64,000 nt of DNA, from the NCBI GenBank assembly GCA_964059195.1, contig CAXKWD010000005.1:92951882-93015881 (forward strand), read 5' to 3'. Shown piece after piece: positions 12,569 through 25,241 of this stretch. The stretch is from Ectobius pallidus (taxonomy: Eukaryota > Arthropoda > Insecta > Blattodea > Ectobiidae). Within the stretch, counting starts at the first letter, position 1. Each line of letters starts with the position of its first letter. The position numbers and the translations under genes are program-made. A model generated the notes under the pieces. The model worked only from the letters and a program-made list of their open reading frames with translations, searched no databases and was not told where the DNA came from.

Positions 12569-12741
12569 TGTGGAGTTCACAGTGGGAAATAAAGCTGTGA
12601 GTAAGTTCCGGATGATTGAACGTCATTTTTTCAGGGATAAGTTGCTCAAGAGCTTTGACTTTGAATTTGGATTCTGCATTCCAAATAGTAAGAACACATG
12701 TGAACACATATATGAGTTCCCCACACTTGCTCCTGATCTAG
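12569..12741 (+). CDS. unc-119: unc-119 homologue, internal exon
   Basis: The exon begins after GTTTTCAG; its first T completes the Thr codon left open by the exon at 3430-3547. It encodes [20 protein letters not shown], then [20 protein letters not shown] and [13 protein letters not shown]. This is the most conserved segment of UNC119 and forms strands lining the lipid-binding pocket. All 57 complete codons are open. The donor G|GTAAGT follows at 12742, leaving phase 1. This stretch separates UNC119 from the related PDE6D. It has no lesions and is likely functional. Confidence 0.96.
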
Positions 12742-13050
12742 GTAAGTTTATCACTAACTTTACACTATTAAGACACCCAGTAAAACTCAAAGTATTTTCA
12801 TATGTAGAGGTTCAATGTTGGACGTAATCTTCTACCAACTCACAAGATTCATATTGAGAATAATGAAATATTTATTTATTATACTAAAATTACAGTAAAG
12901 AAATTTATTATAGTAAAATTACACTAAACAATATATGTATCGGGTATTTCAGAAAGAACACAGTATGTAATTCAGCAATAGAAAAAATTCACCTCATTGT
13001 GATTACAGTAAAACACCAGTATAACAAAATTTTCAGTATTATGAAATTAC

Positions 13051-13675
13051 TAGCATGTGCCTGCGGCTTCGCCCGCGATAATTATTTCAAAAATTAAAAA
13101 TTAAGAGCAGAATAGTTAAATCATTATATTTATTAACACCTAAATCACGTGGACTACATACCACAATTAGATAGCGTCGCCTGGTAAAAGCGACCTCAGA
13201 TTCGAGTTCCTTGGCCCAGAATACCCCTGTACAGTGAGTTTCGTCCAATCGAACAATGTTTGACCATATTTAGGCCTATATTGTTTATCCCTCTTCCGTG
13301 TAGGTTGAAAATTTCATATGTCTACGGGCCTTGACATTCTAAACAAATGAATCAACCAGCGTGGGCTTACAACATTCTAGCGATCGCGATGCTTTTATTA
13401 CCACGGTATGACAAAAATAGCCAAAGCCAACTGCAATTGATTTGACATTGAAATGTATTACTGAAATCTGATGCTTCGACAGCGCTAAAATCACGTTTTC
13501 TGCCAGTTTTTCACTCACAACTCGCGAACGAAAGCTAAAATTAAAAATCCGGCTTCGATGCGCATTCGCCCACCTTTCAGCCCACCTATGTTTAAAATTT
13601 CAGATCTCTGCGTTCAGTAGATTTTGCTGGGCATCGTGGACAGACAGACAAACACGTCCTTTTATTATTTTAAGA
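13051..13675 (+). repeat. Dispersed repeat Y, copy A
   Basis: It starts TAGCATGTGCCTGCGGCTTC, with a GC hairpin (CGGCTTCGCCCGCG). It runs through a conserved AT-rich body and ends with a short GACA run followed by TCCTTTTATTATTTTAAGA. The layout suggests the 3' portion of a non-LTR element or a SINE-like unit. Copies B, C and D share order and sequence. This copy lacks the AAT microsatellite found in B and C. Confidence 0.8.
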
Positions 13676-14357
13676 TAGCATGTGCCCGCGGCTTCGCCCG
13701 CGATAATAATTAAAAATTAAGAGCATAATAGTTAAATCATTATATTAACACCTAAATCATGTGGACTACATATCACGATTAGATAGCGTCACCTGGTAAA
13801 AGCGACCTCAGATTAGAGTTCCTTGGCCCAGAAAACCCCTGTATAGTGAGTTTCGTCCAAATCGAACAACGTTTGACCATATTTAGGCTAATATTGATTA
13901 TCCCTATAATAATAATAATAATAATCCTCTTTGGTGTGGGTTGAAAATTTCATATTGTGTTTGCGTGCCTTGACATTAAAAACAAATGAATCGACCAGCG
14001 TGAGCTACAACATTCAAGAGATCGCGATGCTTTTATGTCGAAGGTATGACAAAAATAGCCAAAGCCTAGTGTAATTGATTTGTATTACTGAAAACTCATG
14101 CTTCGAAAACGCAAAAAATACACGTTTTCTGCCCGTTTTTCACTCATAACTCTCGAAGGAAAGCTAAAATAAAAATTCCGGCTTCGAGGTGCACTTTCCG
14201 ACCCTTTAGTCCATCTATGTTTAAAATTTCAGATCTCTGCGTTCAGTAGATTTCGCTGGGCATCGCGGACAGACAGACAGAGGACAGACAGACGGAGGAC
14301 AGACAGACAGAGGACAGACAGACGGAGGACAGACACTTCCTTTTATTAATATAGATG
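13676..14357 (+). repeat. Dispersed repeat Y, copy B
   Basis: It is directly head-to-tail with copy A. It carries a short (AAT)n run at 13908-13925. Near its end the GACA run has become a higher-order minisatellite (14262-14335) alternating GACAGACAGACAGAG and GACAGACAGACGGAG blocks. It ends TTTTATTAATATAGATG. Confidence 0.8.
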
Positions 14358-15345
14358 TATTGGCTCCTTCCCTTTTCCCTATTTAATATGTGTTAAAAGA
14401 TTTCATTATAACAAATTTAGAACTTTCAGTATAACAAAATAAAATTTTGCTTATTTGCCTATATGCTGTAAAATATTGCCTAAGGGAGATACATTAATGC
14501 TGAGTGTTGATTGCTGAATGGAAGAAATAATAATTGCTAACTGCTTTAGAAAAGCTGGAGAGAAGTGCTAGATGACATAGAAAGAGAAGAGAACTGGAAG
14601 CATTTGTGTGAAAAGGGCCTGCAAGGGTGAATCTTAATGACTATGTCAGTCTGGACTGTGATGTGAAATCACAGATGATGGAATTGTGGCAGACATTTTG
14701 AGTGATAGTGAGTGGTGATGAGGTTGTGCAACACAGTGATCAACCGAGTTTGACTCTTGTGCAGGCAACAAATGGCACATAGTCTTCAAGATTTTCTTCC
14801 ATCACAAAGCAGTATACCATATTGCGTTTTAAATTCATGTGCAGTGGTTGGTAATTATTTTGACTTTTTTAAAAAATAAAGCCCAGAACATTGTACACCT
14901 GTAAAATTTCACTATAACAAATTCATTTCTGAGATCCCCTAAATTTCGTTATACTGGTATTTTACTGTATATGTGAATCTGGACAAATATTATCAAAGGC
15001 TGACTAGTCCGCTCTTTCAAGAAATCATCACATCTCTATGGAAATCCTCAAGAGAAGAGGCCATTGAGATTTTGCAGTTTCAAATCTTTATTCGAATATC
15101 TGCAAAATCTTGTTTATATTAACAATTCACAAGTTGACCTTCATTTCTTACATTTCTTTGCCATTTAGTTGCAGTCTGGAATGAACAAAGTTGATACAGT
15201 AGATAGATAGATATAAATTTTATTTACCAGGAGAATTGTAAAATACATGGATTCATTAATTATGTTGTGAGAAAATAAAATATAAATAAATAAACAAGTA
15301 GTAATTTCACTAGTCTATATACAAAGTTTTAAAAGAACCCTATAA

Positions 15346-15400
15346 CAGGCCTCTCCAACTGGCGGCCTGCAGGCTGCATGCAGCCCTTTATTATTTCTTG
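15346..15400 (+). mobile_element. hAT-type terminal fragment
   Basis: CAGGCCTCTCCAACTGGCGG followed by GGCCTGCAGGCTGCATGC resembles hAT termini in which a CAGG end leads into GC-rich CGGCC/GCATGC subterminal sequence. No matching right end is visible, so this is probably a solo end. Confidence 0.45.
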
Positions 15401-16738
15401 TTAATGTACATAATATGCTCAAAGATTGTCATTTAATAACGCAGTATTCTTAGGACATCTGCAGTAGACAGTTGTATTGAAAAAATTGTTTTTGGAAATA
15501 CCGAGTTTCCAAAATACCGATATCGCTGTGCAATGCATTTTCTCGCAATGGGTTGTGCATATCAATAAACTACTTTTTTCCTTCTTAGAGATTGTGTGTT
15601 GGTTGGCATATCAAAAGAGATCAGAGTATTCCCTTCTGATATCATCTGTTTCTAGACTGTTTATGAAACTGCTGACTATCGACAGTCTTGTCATATGTGA
15701 TACAATCAAAATGTAAATTATCACGGCATCTATATCAGTACTTAGTCTATCAATTGTTAGTTGGTGCATCTTTTAATGCATGTTTCTTACAAAGAATGCA
15801 ATCTAGTTTTTTGTTTCTAAAAGTCTGAAAAAAGTGGTCTATTACAGTGGTAAATACGGAATGTGATTTTCAAAGTGATTCATTTCTTGAAAACCAGATT
15901 AGAAAGCGAAGCTGAGAGAATTTGGTCTTCATATCCTATTTGTGTTTCGAAGCACATACCTTTGTGAATGTGCATTTTTGAATGTGAAGTTTTTTCAAAA
16001 ATAAGTGTAGGACTTGCTTAAATGACTGTTTTGTGTTACTATTACTTTCGTCGAAAACTGTTGTGACTAAAGCTATATTTTGTAAAAACAAAAGTTTTAT
16101 AGATTTATTTGTCATACTATTTTTAAATTGTTCTTAATATTTACGAATGAATCAGGATTAAAAAAATCATCTTTATTGATCATATTTCTAGATGAAAGCC
16201 AAGTTAATATGAATCAAAATTAAGTAATTTTGTATTAACACAATGGCAAAGAAATATCAACAGAAGAAACTTTAAGGAATTGACAACAGAAGTTAAGCTG
16301 ATTAAAATCAATGATTGTATTGCTATATCATGATTCTCTCCCACTATTGATCAGTTTGACCTAATCTAGTTATAAAATAACAAACAATTTCCCTTCCTCT
16401 TGATTTTGGGTTATTTAAAATCTGCAGATTCATTCAAAAGGAGGCACTCTTTTCCTGTAACTAAAGTCAGACTTGTTTCACCATTTTAGAAAGTCAGCTT
16501 TGTGGGAATAAATATTTGAAAATTGTCAATGTTTATTCGTTAGAAGTAAATTTTCTGGGATTGCTTAAAAATACAAATTAAATACTTTTTCTTATGGATT
16601 AATGATGCAGGGAGTTTTAGTTTTATTCCTTAAAACCACAATCTTAAAACAAGGTCTTACTCTATAATCGCCTGGCTGGTTTTCTAACCAGATTTAAAAA
16701 AATATTCTCATAACTTATGTGATTTACTTTTTTCTCAG

Positions 16739-16857
16739 TGAAAGAGATGATATCTCACCCATTTGAGACAAGGTCGGATAGTTTCTACTTTGTGGACGAC
16801 CGCCTCATTATGCACAATAAGGCAGACTATGCTTACGACGGTGGACTGCAGCAGTGA
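16739..16857 (+). CDS. unc-119: unc-119 homologue, last coding exon
   Basis: After TTTTTTCTCAG the exon opens with TG, completing the Val codon begun by the exon at 12569-12741. It encodes [20 protein letters not shown] and then [18 protein letters not shown] before TGA at 16855-16857. Vertebrate UNC119 ends in nearly the same [20 protein letters not shown] sequence, so this is the true C-terminus. The extra GGLQQ tail is lineage-specific. The three visible exons join in frame and encode about 136 residues, slightly over half of a typical 240-residue UNC119. Confidence 0.95.
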
Positions 16858-17061
16858 TGTGCACCCCACACACCTTTCATGCTCCCACCCCTTCATATGG
16901 TATTATCACATTCCACTTATGTTTCATTCCGCACTAACATGGCTCATCATACTATTTTTTTTAATATTCAATTATGTTTATCTCTTTTAGATTCAATTCT
17001 ATTCTAAAAAGAGAGCGAGAGAAAAATATTGCAGGGTCATTGTTTAGCAATTTGCTCGAAT

Positions 17062-17067
17062 AATAAA
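17062..17067 (+). terminator. Possible unc-119 polyadenylation signal
   Basis: AATAAA lies about 205 bases after the stop codon. It is the first canonical hexamer downstream, in an AT-rich region where chance hexamers are common, so this is only a candidate for the 3' end of the transcript. Confidence 0.35.
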
Positions 17068-17555
17068 ATAATGTTTTAGAAGCAGTTGTATATGAAAGTG
17101 TCTCGAGTGATCTGTGGATGAGAGTCATGTGGCAACAAGATTGAGATTTTATTTTTGAATATTCCATGTCTGTTCTGTTTTACTTTAAAATTATTACTCA
17201 ATTGAGAAGAAAAAGAACTCCTCAAAAAGAGTAGAAGACGGAAAGGCTGAAAAAGGTATCCAAAGCACAGTTGATTTTATGAGAAACTAAAGATTCTAGA
17301 GATGTTTAGAGAATGATAAATAAATATGATAAGAGACTATAGCACTACTGATACTGAGGCATATCAGGGTCTGAGAAGGTTGTTCAGGTAAATAGGTTTA
17401 ACAATGGGCTGTCAAAACACCTTCATTCCCATGGGCGAGCTGCCGTGCTCAACAATTCCTAGGTCCCACATCCTATTGCTTAAGGATGGAGTCAACATTT
17501 TATTATATATCTCGAGATAGTGATAGATGGTGGCATGCTTATATTCTCTTACTAA

Positions 17556-18195
17556 TAGTTGCCCTCGGCTTTGCCTGCAATTATTTACTCAACCGCTGTT
17601 TGTTTTACTTAAATTCTTTATTTAACAGAAAAATAATTAGAACATTACATTTATTAACACATCTTTTTTTAGATAAATTGTATGGATTATATAATTTAAT
17701 TTTTAAATATATTGTAGACATAGTAAATGAATAATTAAAGCTACTGAACAAATCTTGTATTGTCATAAGGGCGTACAGATTCAAAATGAAACTATTAAAA
17801 CAATCCACAGATTCATGAATCTTTCTCTTACTTGCAAATCATGCATAATCAATTAAACAATTTTTATTTAAAAAGCTAATAATCCGTCTTCGAGGTGCAT
17901 TTCACAATTAAAATGTGCTGCCCTGGGGAAAGAAAGACCTCAGATTTGAGTTCCCTAGCCTAAACAACCTGCGTAGTGAGTTTTGTCCAAATCATTCACT
18001 GTTTTCCCATTTAGTCCTGATTCATGATTCTCCTTCTGTCCACCTATGTAAAAAAGTTCAGACCTCTGCATGTCGTAATGTTATAAGTAAATCAATCGGA
18101 GTGGGCTAACAAAATTGAAGTGAATGACAAATTGATGTGTTATGTCACAAAAAATCCTGGACATTGCACACAGACATTTGTAGACATCCCTGTGA
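17556..18195 (+). repeat. Dispersed repeat Y, diverged copy D
   Basis: TAGTTGCCCTCGGCTTTGCC matches the Y head with changes. Later blocks also match Y in order: AAAGACCTCAGATTTGAGTT, GTAGTGAGTTTTGTCCAAAT and a TGTCCACCTATGTAAAA-like end. It is much older than copies A-C. Confidence 0.65.
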
Positions 18196-19656
18196 TCATT
18201 TTTGCTCAATTCTCTTGCCATATTTGGACTTGATTCTAGAGTATTTTGATGACTGATGTATTACAATATAAATTAGACAAATTTAAAGAAAGTTACATAT
18301 ACTATTGAGGCTGGAATGAAGAATAATGAAGAATAATTGAGCTTAATAATTGTTGCATGTAGATAAATTAGAGAGAATGAAAAGATTATTCTATTTATGG
18401 GTGGAAGTAGCTTCCTATGACATCCATGTGTTGAAATGTTCCTTTAACATAAGATCTGAAAATCTTTAAAATCAAAGTGATGTGAGTTATTCAGAATCAG
18501 TAATTAGAATGGAAAATTACCAATGCTTGAACAGTTTTGTCATACAGGTATTTTATTAAATTATGTGTATTGGTAAATTATGTGTATCAATACACAGCTT
18601 TGGAAAGAGCTTAATGAAAAATGTATTCATTAATATACACTTCTAACATATTCAGGCTATACAAAAGAGAAAATTTTTGTAGAAGATGAACCATCAAAGT
18701 ACTGTAGCCTATATACTCGAATCTAATGCACACCCCAAATTTGAAACTTTAAATCATAAAAAGGAGTTTGTTGGTAAGTGCTATGCTCATCAATGGTAGG
18801 GTATTTTTATTTTGTATTTTATTTTATACTACAATGAATTTGTGAATGCCAATGAACAAAGATCGGTATAACGGTTTGGGGGAAAAGTAGAGGAAGGTGC
18901 AAGACAATAGATACCTCCGCATTGAACTCAGCTGCCTTTCAGCATGTTTGGTGTTGAGCTTCAGCATCAAAATACGTTAAAAATGTCATCTTAAAAAATG
19001 CATTTTCAGCTGAAAACGGATTTAAGTAAAAATATTTAGAGATTAGTTCACGTAAACCCAAGTTTTCTACATTTATCTGGATGGCTGCAATTCAAGTTGA
19101 AAGTTCCAACAATATTTTGATCTGACGACATAGATCCTGCTCCACTACAGCTATGCATTGGAATGTCATGCATAGTGATATACAAGTTTGTGTTTGCTAG
19201 TTCATTGTTGGTATTGTATCGTGTCTTAATATTATTATAATATTTATTAGTTTCCCCGAGTCATCTGTCCGGAATCAGGTCATATCAATTTGAGCCCAAG
19301 AAAAGTCTAAAATTTAGGAATCCAGACCGTATAAATACGCATAGTACTCGCTGCTGTAGCTGCAGCAGAATGAGTTTAACTCATCATGAGTGTTTCTACT
19401 TTTGTGTAGATAAGAGTGCTTGCGTCCTGATAAAAGCGCTGAGTGTATTACATGACATAATTCCTTTCATTATGTTGTACTAAATAGACACACATTGAAC
19501 ACTGATAGTCTTGTTATAATGGTGAGGGCGGAATCCAGTTTTTGAAAGGGAGGAGTTAAGAGTAATGAACAATAGGAATATGTGGTATGTAGCTTATCAA
19601 CAATTTTGTCTGCTGGATTAATTCTTGAAAGCCCTTTGGAAAAGGAAACAGAAAAG
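18196..19656. other. Intergenic stretch, no gene recognised
   Basis: No conserved frame is seen. A string near 18712-18732 (ATACTCGAATCTAATGCACA) looks like a transposon terminus, but I found no partner end. Confidence 0.4.
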
Positions 19657-20150
19657 CAGGACTGGCTCGCCCATATAGACTAACTAGGCAGCACCTAAGG
19701 AGGGAAATTTTTATAAATATTTAGGGGCGGCAACATTTAGAATCAGATACCAGAACTACATTTACAGTCACAACCTTGAAACTGGGTTCCCTAGTTTATG
19801 TATGTTTCTTCATACTGCTGATCTCTGTGGCAACCGCAGAAAGAAGTTTTTTGAAACTAAAACTAATTAAAACATATCTGCATAGCTCAATGAGCCAGGA
19901 AATATTTTCAGGTCTTGTCTCCATTTCCATTGAAAATGAGTTAGCCACTCAAATAGATATAAACGATCTTGTCAAAGAGTTTGCCAAAATTAAAGCAAGA
20001 AAAGTACGTTTGTGATTTTAGGTTTTTTTAAACTCCTGCCTCCTGAAAAAAAGTTTTAAAAAGTAATTTTGTATCATATAAATAATGCTAAATATCAAGC
20101 ATTGCTGTTACTTCATTCTAATTATTGAATCTCTGATCCAGAATCTCCCG
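19657..20150 (+). pseudogene. hAT transposase C-terminal remnant
   Basis: CAGGACTGGCTCGCCC at 19657 resembles a hAT terminus. About 120 bases later a frame reads into VATAERSFLKLKLIKTYL, then SMSQEIFSGLVSISIENEL and a KARK tail, ending in TGA at 20013-20015. The 'AERSFSKLKLIKTYLRSTMSQ...L.SIENE' pattern is the dimerisation domain at the end of hAT transposases of the ZMYM-associated type. The catalytic part is absent, so this is an internally deleted copy. The right terminus is not located. Confidence 0.75.
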
Positions 20151-20344
20151 AAAAGAAAATTGTACTTAAGGTTAAGTTCAGTGTCTACTAGTGTTGCAAT
20201 GAAATTGATTGGTTTTTAGGGTGCTTTAAGGCAGTTGATGACAAACTTAGTAGATTAAGCACATACTTTATGAAATACTCATATTGTTATTCTTTCTTTA
20301 ATTTTGTTTAACATAACCAGAAATATGTATTATGGTTATAAACA

Positions 20345-21534
20345 CACTAAGGGTCGATTGTATAAATCGTTTGATCTCATATCAGAGACGAAACTGCTCT
20401 CAGTTCATGCTGAACTCAGAAATTTTTGTTGTATAAAAGCTAATCTGAGATCAGTTCGCACTGAACTAGGATCAATTTTGACTGGAGAAATTTCTCCAAT
20501 CAAACTCATTGATCTCAGTTCATGGAATTGTTTTCTTACTTGAGACACAAGATCAGCTCATTATAAACATAATATTACCTGTGTGGTTATGATAAATGGC
20601 AAGAAAATACATAAAAGACAACTTCATAATTTCTAGCTATACTGTAGTTGTGCGTATGCAGGCTATGTTAGTCTCCTTATAATGCAGTGCAACATAACCT
20701 CTATAAATGGCTTACATTATTATCATCATCTCATTTCAATTTTACAGATGTCTGATTAGTCTGTTAGGCCCCATATCATCTAATGATGAATATGGTGAAA
20801 TTCGTTGGGCTCCCCGAGTGTTTTACCATTGTCTAGAGCAAATGCTTTCTTCGTTCTCTTTTTTATGTGACCGATTAACCCTTTCAGAGCTGAGGTTTTA
20901 CATTGGTCATCTAGTAAAAACATCAGTGTTAAGTTCAAAATTGATAAGGAAAATTTCAATGGAATCGAACACAGTGTAAGAGATGAACAAAAATCCTCAT
21001 GTTTTACATAAAATATTACTCTATTAATCTTACATCTCTGCTTTTATACAATTTATTCTTGAGACGAATCATGTATAGGTCTACGTCAGTAGCAGTGAAA
21101 ATGTTAAGCTGATTTATATTGCCAGAACTGAAATCTGAGGCAACATTTTCCATGCTTTTTACTTTTGCACTGATGTTATTGCATCCATCTTTTTGGATTC
21201 TGTAATGTATTTATATTTTACCAAGACAATTTCAATCAGGACATCTTTGTCCTCCTTGTAGAAATTAGGGGAACGATCCTATGTCTGCTTCATTTCAGTC
21301 ATATTTCCCCTTCCTTTCCCATAACACATCTGAATATGAAGGAAAACAGAATAACAATGCTCTCGCCGTGTGAAACTCAGCTGTTTCTGCGATGTTACCA
21401 AGTGTTCATATACAAACTGGGATCAAAATTGAACTTCGATTAGTTGACAACTCTGGTCTGAACTCAGATCATTTTCTGAACTTAGATCATAATTGATCTC
21501 CAGTTAATGATGTTTATACAGTCGGCCTTTGGTG
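20345..21534. mobile_element. TIR element with nested piggyBac-type MITE
   Basis: CACTAAGGGTCGATTGTATA on the left is matched by the inverse on the right (TATACAGTCGGCCTTTGGTG) over about 22 bases. GATCTCA/TGAACT words recur near both ends as subterminal repeats. No transposase is visible. The superfamily is not assigned because the flanks do not give a clear duplication. Confidence 0.6.
20875..21107. mobile_element. piggyBac-type MITE, copy 1
   Basis: TTAA at both ends, with CCCTTTCAGAGCTGAG on the left and AGTAGCAGTGAAAATG on the right, gives a 233-bp unit. TTAA targets and CCCTTT-like ends are typical of piggyBac elements. The inside has no coding capacity. It is nested inside the element at 20345-21534. 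Confidence 0.7.
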
Positions 21535-21840
21535 TCATCATGTAAACTAGCCTTTATGTCCTGAGCTGATCCAATAAAAGATACAACCAAATTTCAAAAG
21601 GTTCTATGTTTTTGTAGACGTTTGTTGTAATGGCAAATAGTCATATACACTTTTTAGAAATACAACTTTTTGTACTTTGAGTGACGAATGCTGTGGAATT
21701 TGTGTTGCACTAGGCAGAAGACAGAAAGAAAATAAGAACTAGTCTGGATAAAAGTCCTTATCTTTCCTTTTAATACTAAATGATAGAGTTAACAAATACA
21801 TTATCTCCTTTCACACTGAATTAACTTAGGTTCCTATTCA

Positions 21841-22062
21841 TTAACCTTTTCAGACCTGAGTTTATATGTTAATTTTAGCAATCATCAAGTGAATTTGTTA
21901 GTTTGAAGTCTATGAACGTTTTAACAAATTAGATGGCTTCAATGGATGACAATTCTAATCCTTACATCATGCAAAACGTATTATGTTGTTAAACATATAT
22001 TTTGACTTTCATAAATTTTTTGAGGTGACCCAAATATACGTCAGTAACAGTGAAAAGGTTAA
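21841..22062. mobile_element. piggyBac-type MITE, copy 2
   Basis: TTAACCTTTTCAGACCTGAG on the left and CAGTAACAGTGAAAAGGTTA(A) on the right bound 222 bp of AT-rich DNA. It shares ends and an ATCAAGTGAATTTG-like inner block with the copy at 27473-27727. Confidence 0.72.
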
Positions 22063-23225
22063 AAAATGAAACAATCATCATTTTTGTTTTGGGAATGTTT
22101 AATGAGATGACAGTGACTGGTCTTCAAAATTCCAGTTTATTTGGTACTTGTAGTAGCATCTGTTTTTCAATCTCTACTCAATGAACTAACAGATGTTCAA
22201 GGCCTACTTAGAAGGTAACCCCATCACACCCTCTCAGAATTAAACGAGTTCATTTGAAGCTTGATAGCAGACATTGCATTTTCAGATATGCTGAACTTGC
22301 TTTTAAGGGGGCCAAAAATTAAGTTAACTGCTTCTCTTGAATAAACTCTTTTAGTTGTAAGCTTACGCAATCTGTAGGGGTGCGGAGAGGATTTTCTTTT
22401 GTTAGAAGTTATCACTAAGAAGTACAAAAACTTATTAGTTTTCCACTTTTGTGTAAGGGTGCTAAATAAAATTATTTTTCTGGTGGTATACAGATTTTCA
22501 GCATCGCTCTTAAGCAATGTATTTAATATCTAAACACTAGGATCCCTATAAATGAAATGTAGATTGGAAAGAGGAGGTTTTGTTACTATTTGGTGCCTCA
22601 TCTGCTAAGTTTGTCTTCTTTGAGTATAACCCTCATTTTCCATTAACCTAAAAGGAAAGAGGATATTGTACTAGAATAGGTAGGATACTCATTATTAGAT
22701 CTTGAAAAGTCTTACTCAACTATTATTCAGTCACCCACTTCATACTAGAATTCTAGGATCTTTCATTACTTTCCAAAGATGTGATGCAGAGACTGTTGAT
22801 AATGCATTCCACAAATCTGAACAAATTTAATTGTAGATGAGTAGATTATTTGTGTTTAACTATCAAGAGAAATAAAGTGAAAATGAATCTGTGTCTATAG
22901 ACTAGGACACTGAAAATCTGTTACCATATATCTAATGCTCTTAAGAAGAGTTTCTTAGTAGATATAATTTATTTTTGTTCTCAGATGAAGAAAAATGTGT
23001 ATCAGGTCTTTTTAAAGTGGCATATCTACTTATCTACAGTGTGGTAATACTTTTTTTCTGGAAGATAAATAATTTGTGCTATACAGCTCACTGGTATATT
23101 GTTAAGAGAAACTGTGGAAAGTTCTCTCTTTGTACGTGAGCTATTTTGTTGTAGGCTTGAATAACAAGTGATATAACACTGTATGAAACAGAGTTGATGT
23201 TAAGAAATTAAATGAGGGCCAAGTA
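22063..23225. other. Intergenic stretch, no gene recognised
   Basis: A 97-codon minus-strand frame (22224-22517) has no recognisable motif and ordinary AT-rich composition. I see no convincing repeat structure here. Confidence 0.4.
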
Positions 23226-24082
23226 CAGTAGGAAGTCAATAGTCTGAACGTCAGTTATCCGAAACATCGATTATGTGAACAGTCTTTTTATTAATATCTT
23301 TATTTACTTATTTTCATATGAACTGGATCCTTCTGATTTCAATTAAAGGTTTCCACACAATATTACATCGTTACAGAGAAGCTCTCATCGTATCACAGTT
23401 TTAGCAGTTGAGAGTCAACACAAGTTACAACAATTAAGCCTACATTCGTATACTGTTTGTATTTAATGTACCACATAAACATGTCTTAAGAGTTCAGCAT
23501 TGTACATAAATTGTTTTAAAGGTTTTAATGTGATACTTCACGAAAGGGTGAACTGGAAGGAACTGAAGAATGCTACAGAATAGAGGGTTGCAAATACTGA
23601 ATAAGGGTACGAGTGGTAGAAACTTGTTCTGATGGGAAAGTTTTAAATTCCTGTATGGTATAGTGTCTCATCTCTGGCTAATGCTGTATAGCCTTCTATC
23701 AAAACATACATCTCCCTTTGCTGGTGCTTTTAAGTTATACATGCTATTGATGAGTAAATGTTTTTGAATCGTTTATCTGAACCCTCAGTGAATTGACCAT
23801 TTTGCATTTGTTATTGGTGTGGATTTCAAAGCGAAGTGACAGTCTGTTCTAGGAAAGTGACAAGTGTAGTTGAGTTCAGTTTAGGAAAGAAACAAAGTTT
23901 GGGAATGGTGCAGCAAAGAATCAGAGTTTATTTCCATTAACAATAATTATTAAATACTTAATTACTGTCTTGTTATTCATTTCTATTATTTTGCTTTTTA
24001 CAAAGTTTTAATGTTTTGTTTTGTACACATTCATCCTAACCACTCTCAATCTCAATTAGTTCGGATAACTGACATTCTGCTG
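23226..24082. mobile_element. pogo/Tigger-type element (T4)
   Basis: The left end CAGTAGGAAGTCAATAGTCT continues into CGTCAGTTATCCGAA. The right end TTCGGATAACTGACATTCTG closes at 24082 with CTG. TA lies outside each end (23224-23225 and 24083-24084). No intact frame is seen in 857 bp. Confidence 0.7.
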
Positions 24083-25239
24083 TATGAGAAATGGTAATTT
24101 ATAGTCATGCTCATTTCATGTAGAAGTCTCCTAATATGCAGACATACTTTTTCGTTGTCCTGTGGCAATTTGTTAATTCTTCCTAGCCAAAAGCAAAGCC
24201 AGAAAGTGTTACCTTTTAACTTAATCTATTACCTTACTTTCCATTTCAAAAGTTAGAAAATAACAGGTGACATGCAGCCAGACATCTGTTTGTGCCTTTG
24301 TTCCACATACCGTAAGTTTCTGCTGAACAATAAGTTACTCTTTGTTTTTAATTAGACTGAAATACTGGTACAATTACTATCTATGTGCCGTTGAAATTTC
24401 AACATCTTCAGTTTTTTTTTTTTAAATTCATTATTTTTTTTAATAGAATTTCTGGATACTCGCTTTCAAAATTTGGATATATTGTGTTAAGAAGACCAGT
24501 GAGACCCAGGCTGCACTAATTATTGCCTTGGTTGATGCAACCTATTCTAATGAAATGTCTGCTGTTTGTCCAGTATGCTCATCATATTGAATTTTATTTC
24601 AAGATTTTTTTATCCATTGTGCTTATCTTATTGAATTTTATTTCAAGATTGTTTTCTCTCTTAAAAGTTCAAGTTAATATGCATGTGAACTATAAACCCT
24701 TAGGTTTTAAATAATTTTTTGTTTTCTAATTTTCTGTTTTGTTGGTTAACAAATCCTTATTTCAAGAATCCTTTAATTTACTGAAAATGTTATCGTTTTT
24801 TATGTGATTTGAAGTACTGCGTTAAAATATATTATACTGCAGTATTTTTGCATTCGACTCCCATATGTGAGTGCTAATTCTTTACTTCGAAATATCCCAG
24901 TAATAGTAAATGATAAATTGGATGAAGCTGGTTTTGGGGTATTTGGAAGTGAAGATACAATTTTGGAATGATTCTGAAACATATGTAGATCAACTGTTCT
25001 CAAAGGGACAAAAGAGAAAGATTTCAGTAGACTACATTGCCAGAAATTGGTGAGAATTTGAAATAATAGTGTACGATCAGAGGCGAAGAAGCCGAGTGAA
25101 AGTTTCTCGGGTGGTCATCCAGGTGGGGAATTCAATTGTTCCCCAATTCAATTGAATTCAGTTGTTGAAATAATAGTAGTTGCTAAGAAATTAAATCTTA
25201 TAAAACGATAAACTACAAAACTACACAAACAGCAGAATG
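24083..25239. other. Intergenic stretch, no gene recognised
   Basis: Apart from a direct repeat of TTGAATTTTATTTCAAGATT near 24586 and 24632, nothing stands out. Confidence 0.4.
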
Positions 25240-25241
25240 TA

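Larger units (their letters stand above)
13006..14967. mobile_element. pogo/Tigger-type element (T3) with nested Y repeats
   Basis: It begins CAGTAAAACACCAGTATAAC and ends GTTATACTGGTATTTTACTG, with TA outside both ends (13004-13005 and 14968-14969). Two Y repeats (13051-14357) have inserted 45 bases inside the left end. The region 14500-14760 has broken frames with a DYVSLDCDVKSQMMELW-like stretch that could be the acidic C-terminal tail of a Tigger transposase. That reading is tentative. Confidence 0.75.

Noticed and set aside
14262..14335. CRISPR-like array (alternating GACA blocks)
   Set aside because: It is a GACA minisatellite at the tail of repeat Y in a eukaryotic genome; units are contiguous with no unique spacers.
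22224..22517. 97-codon minus-strand frame
   Set aside because: No recognisable family and no supporting neighbours.
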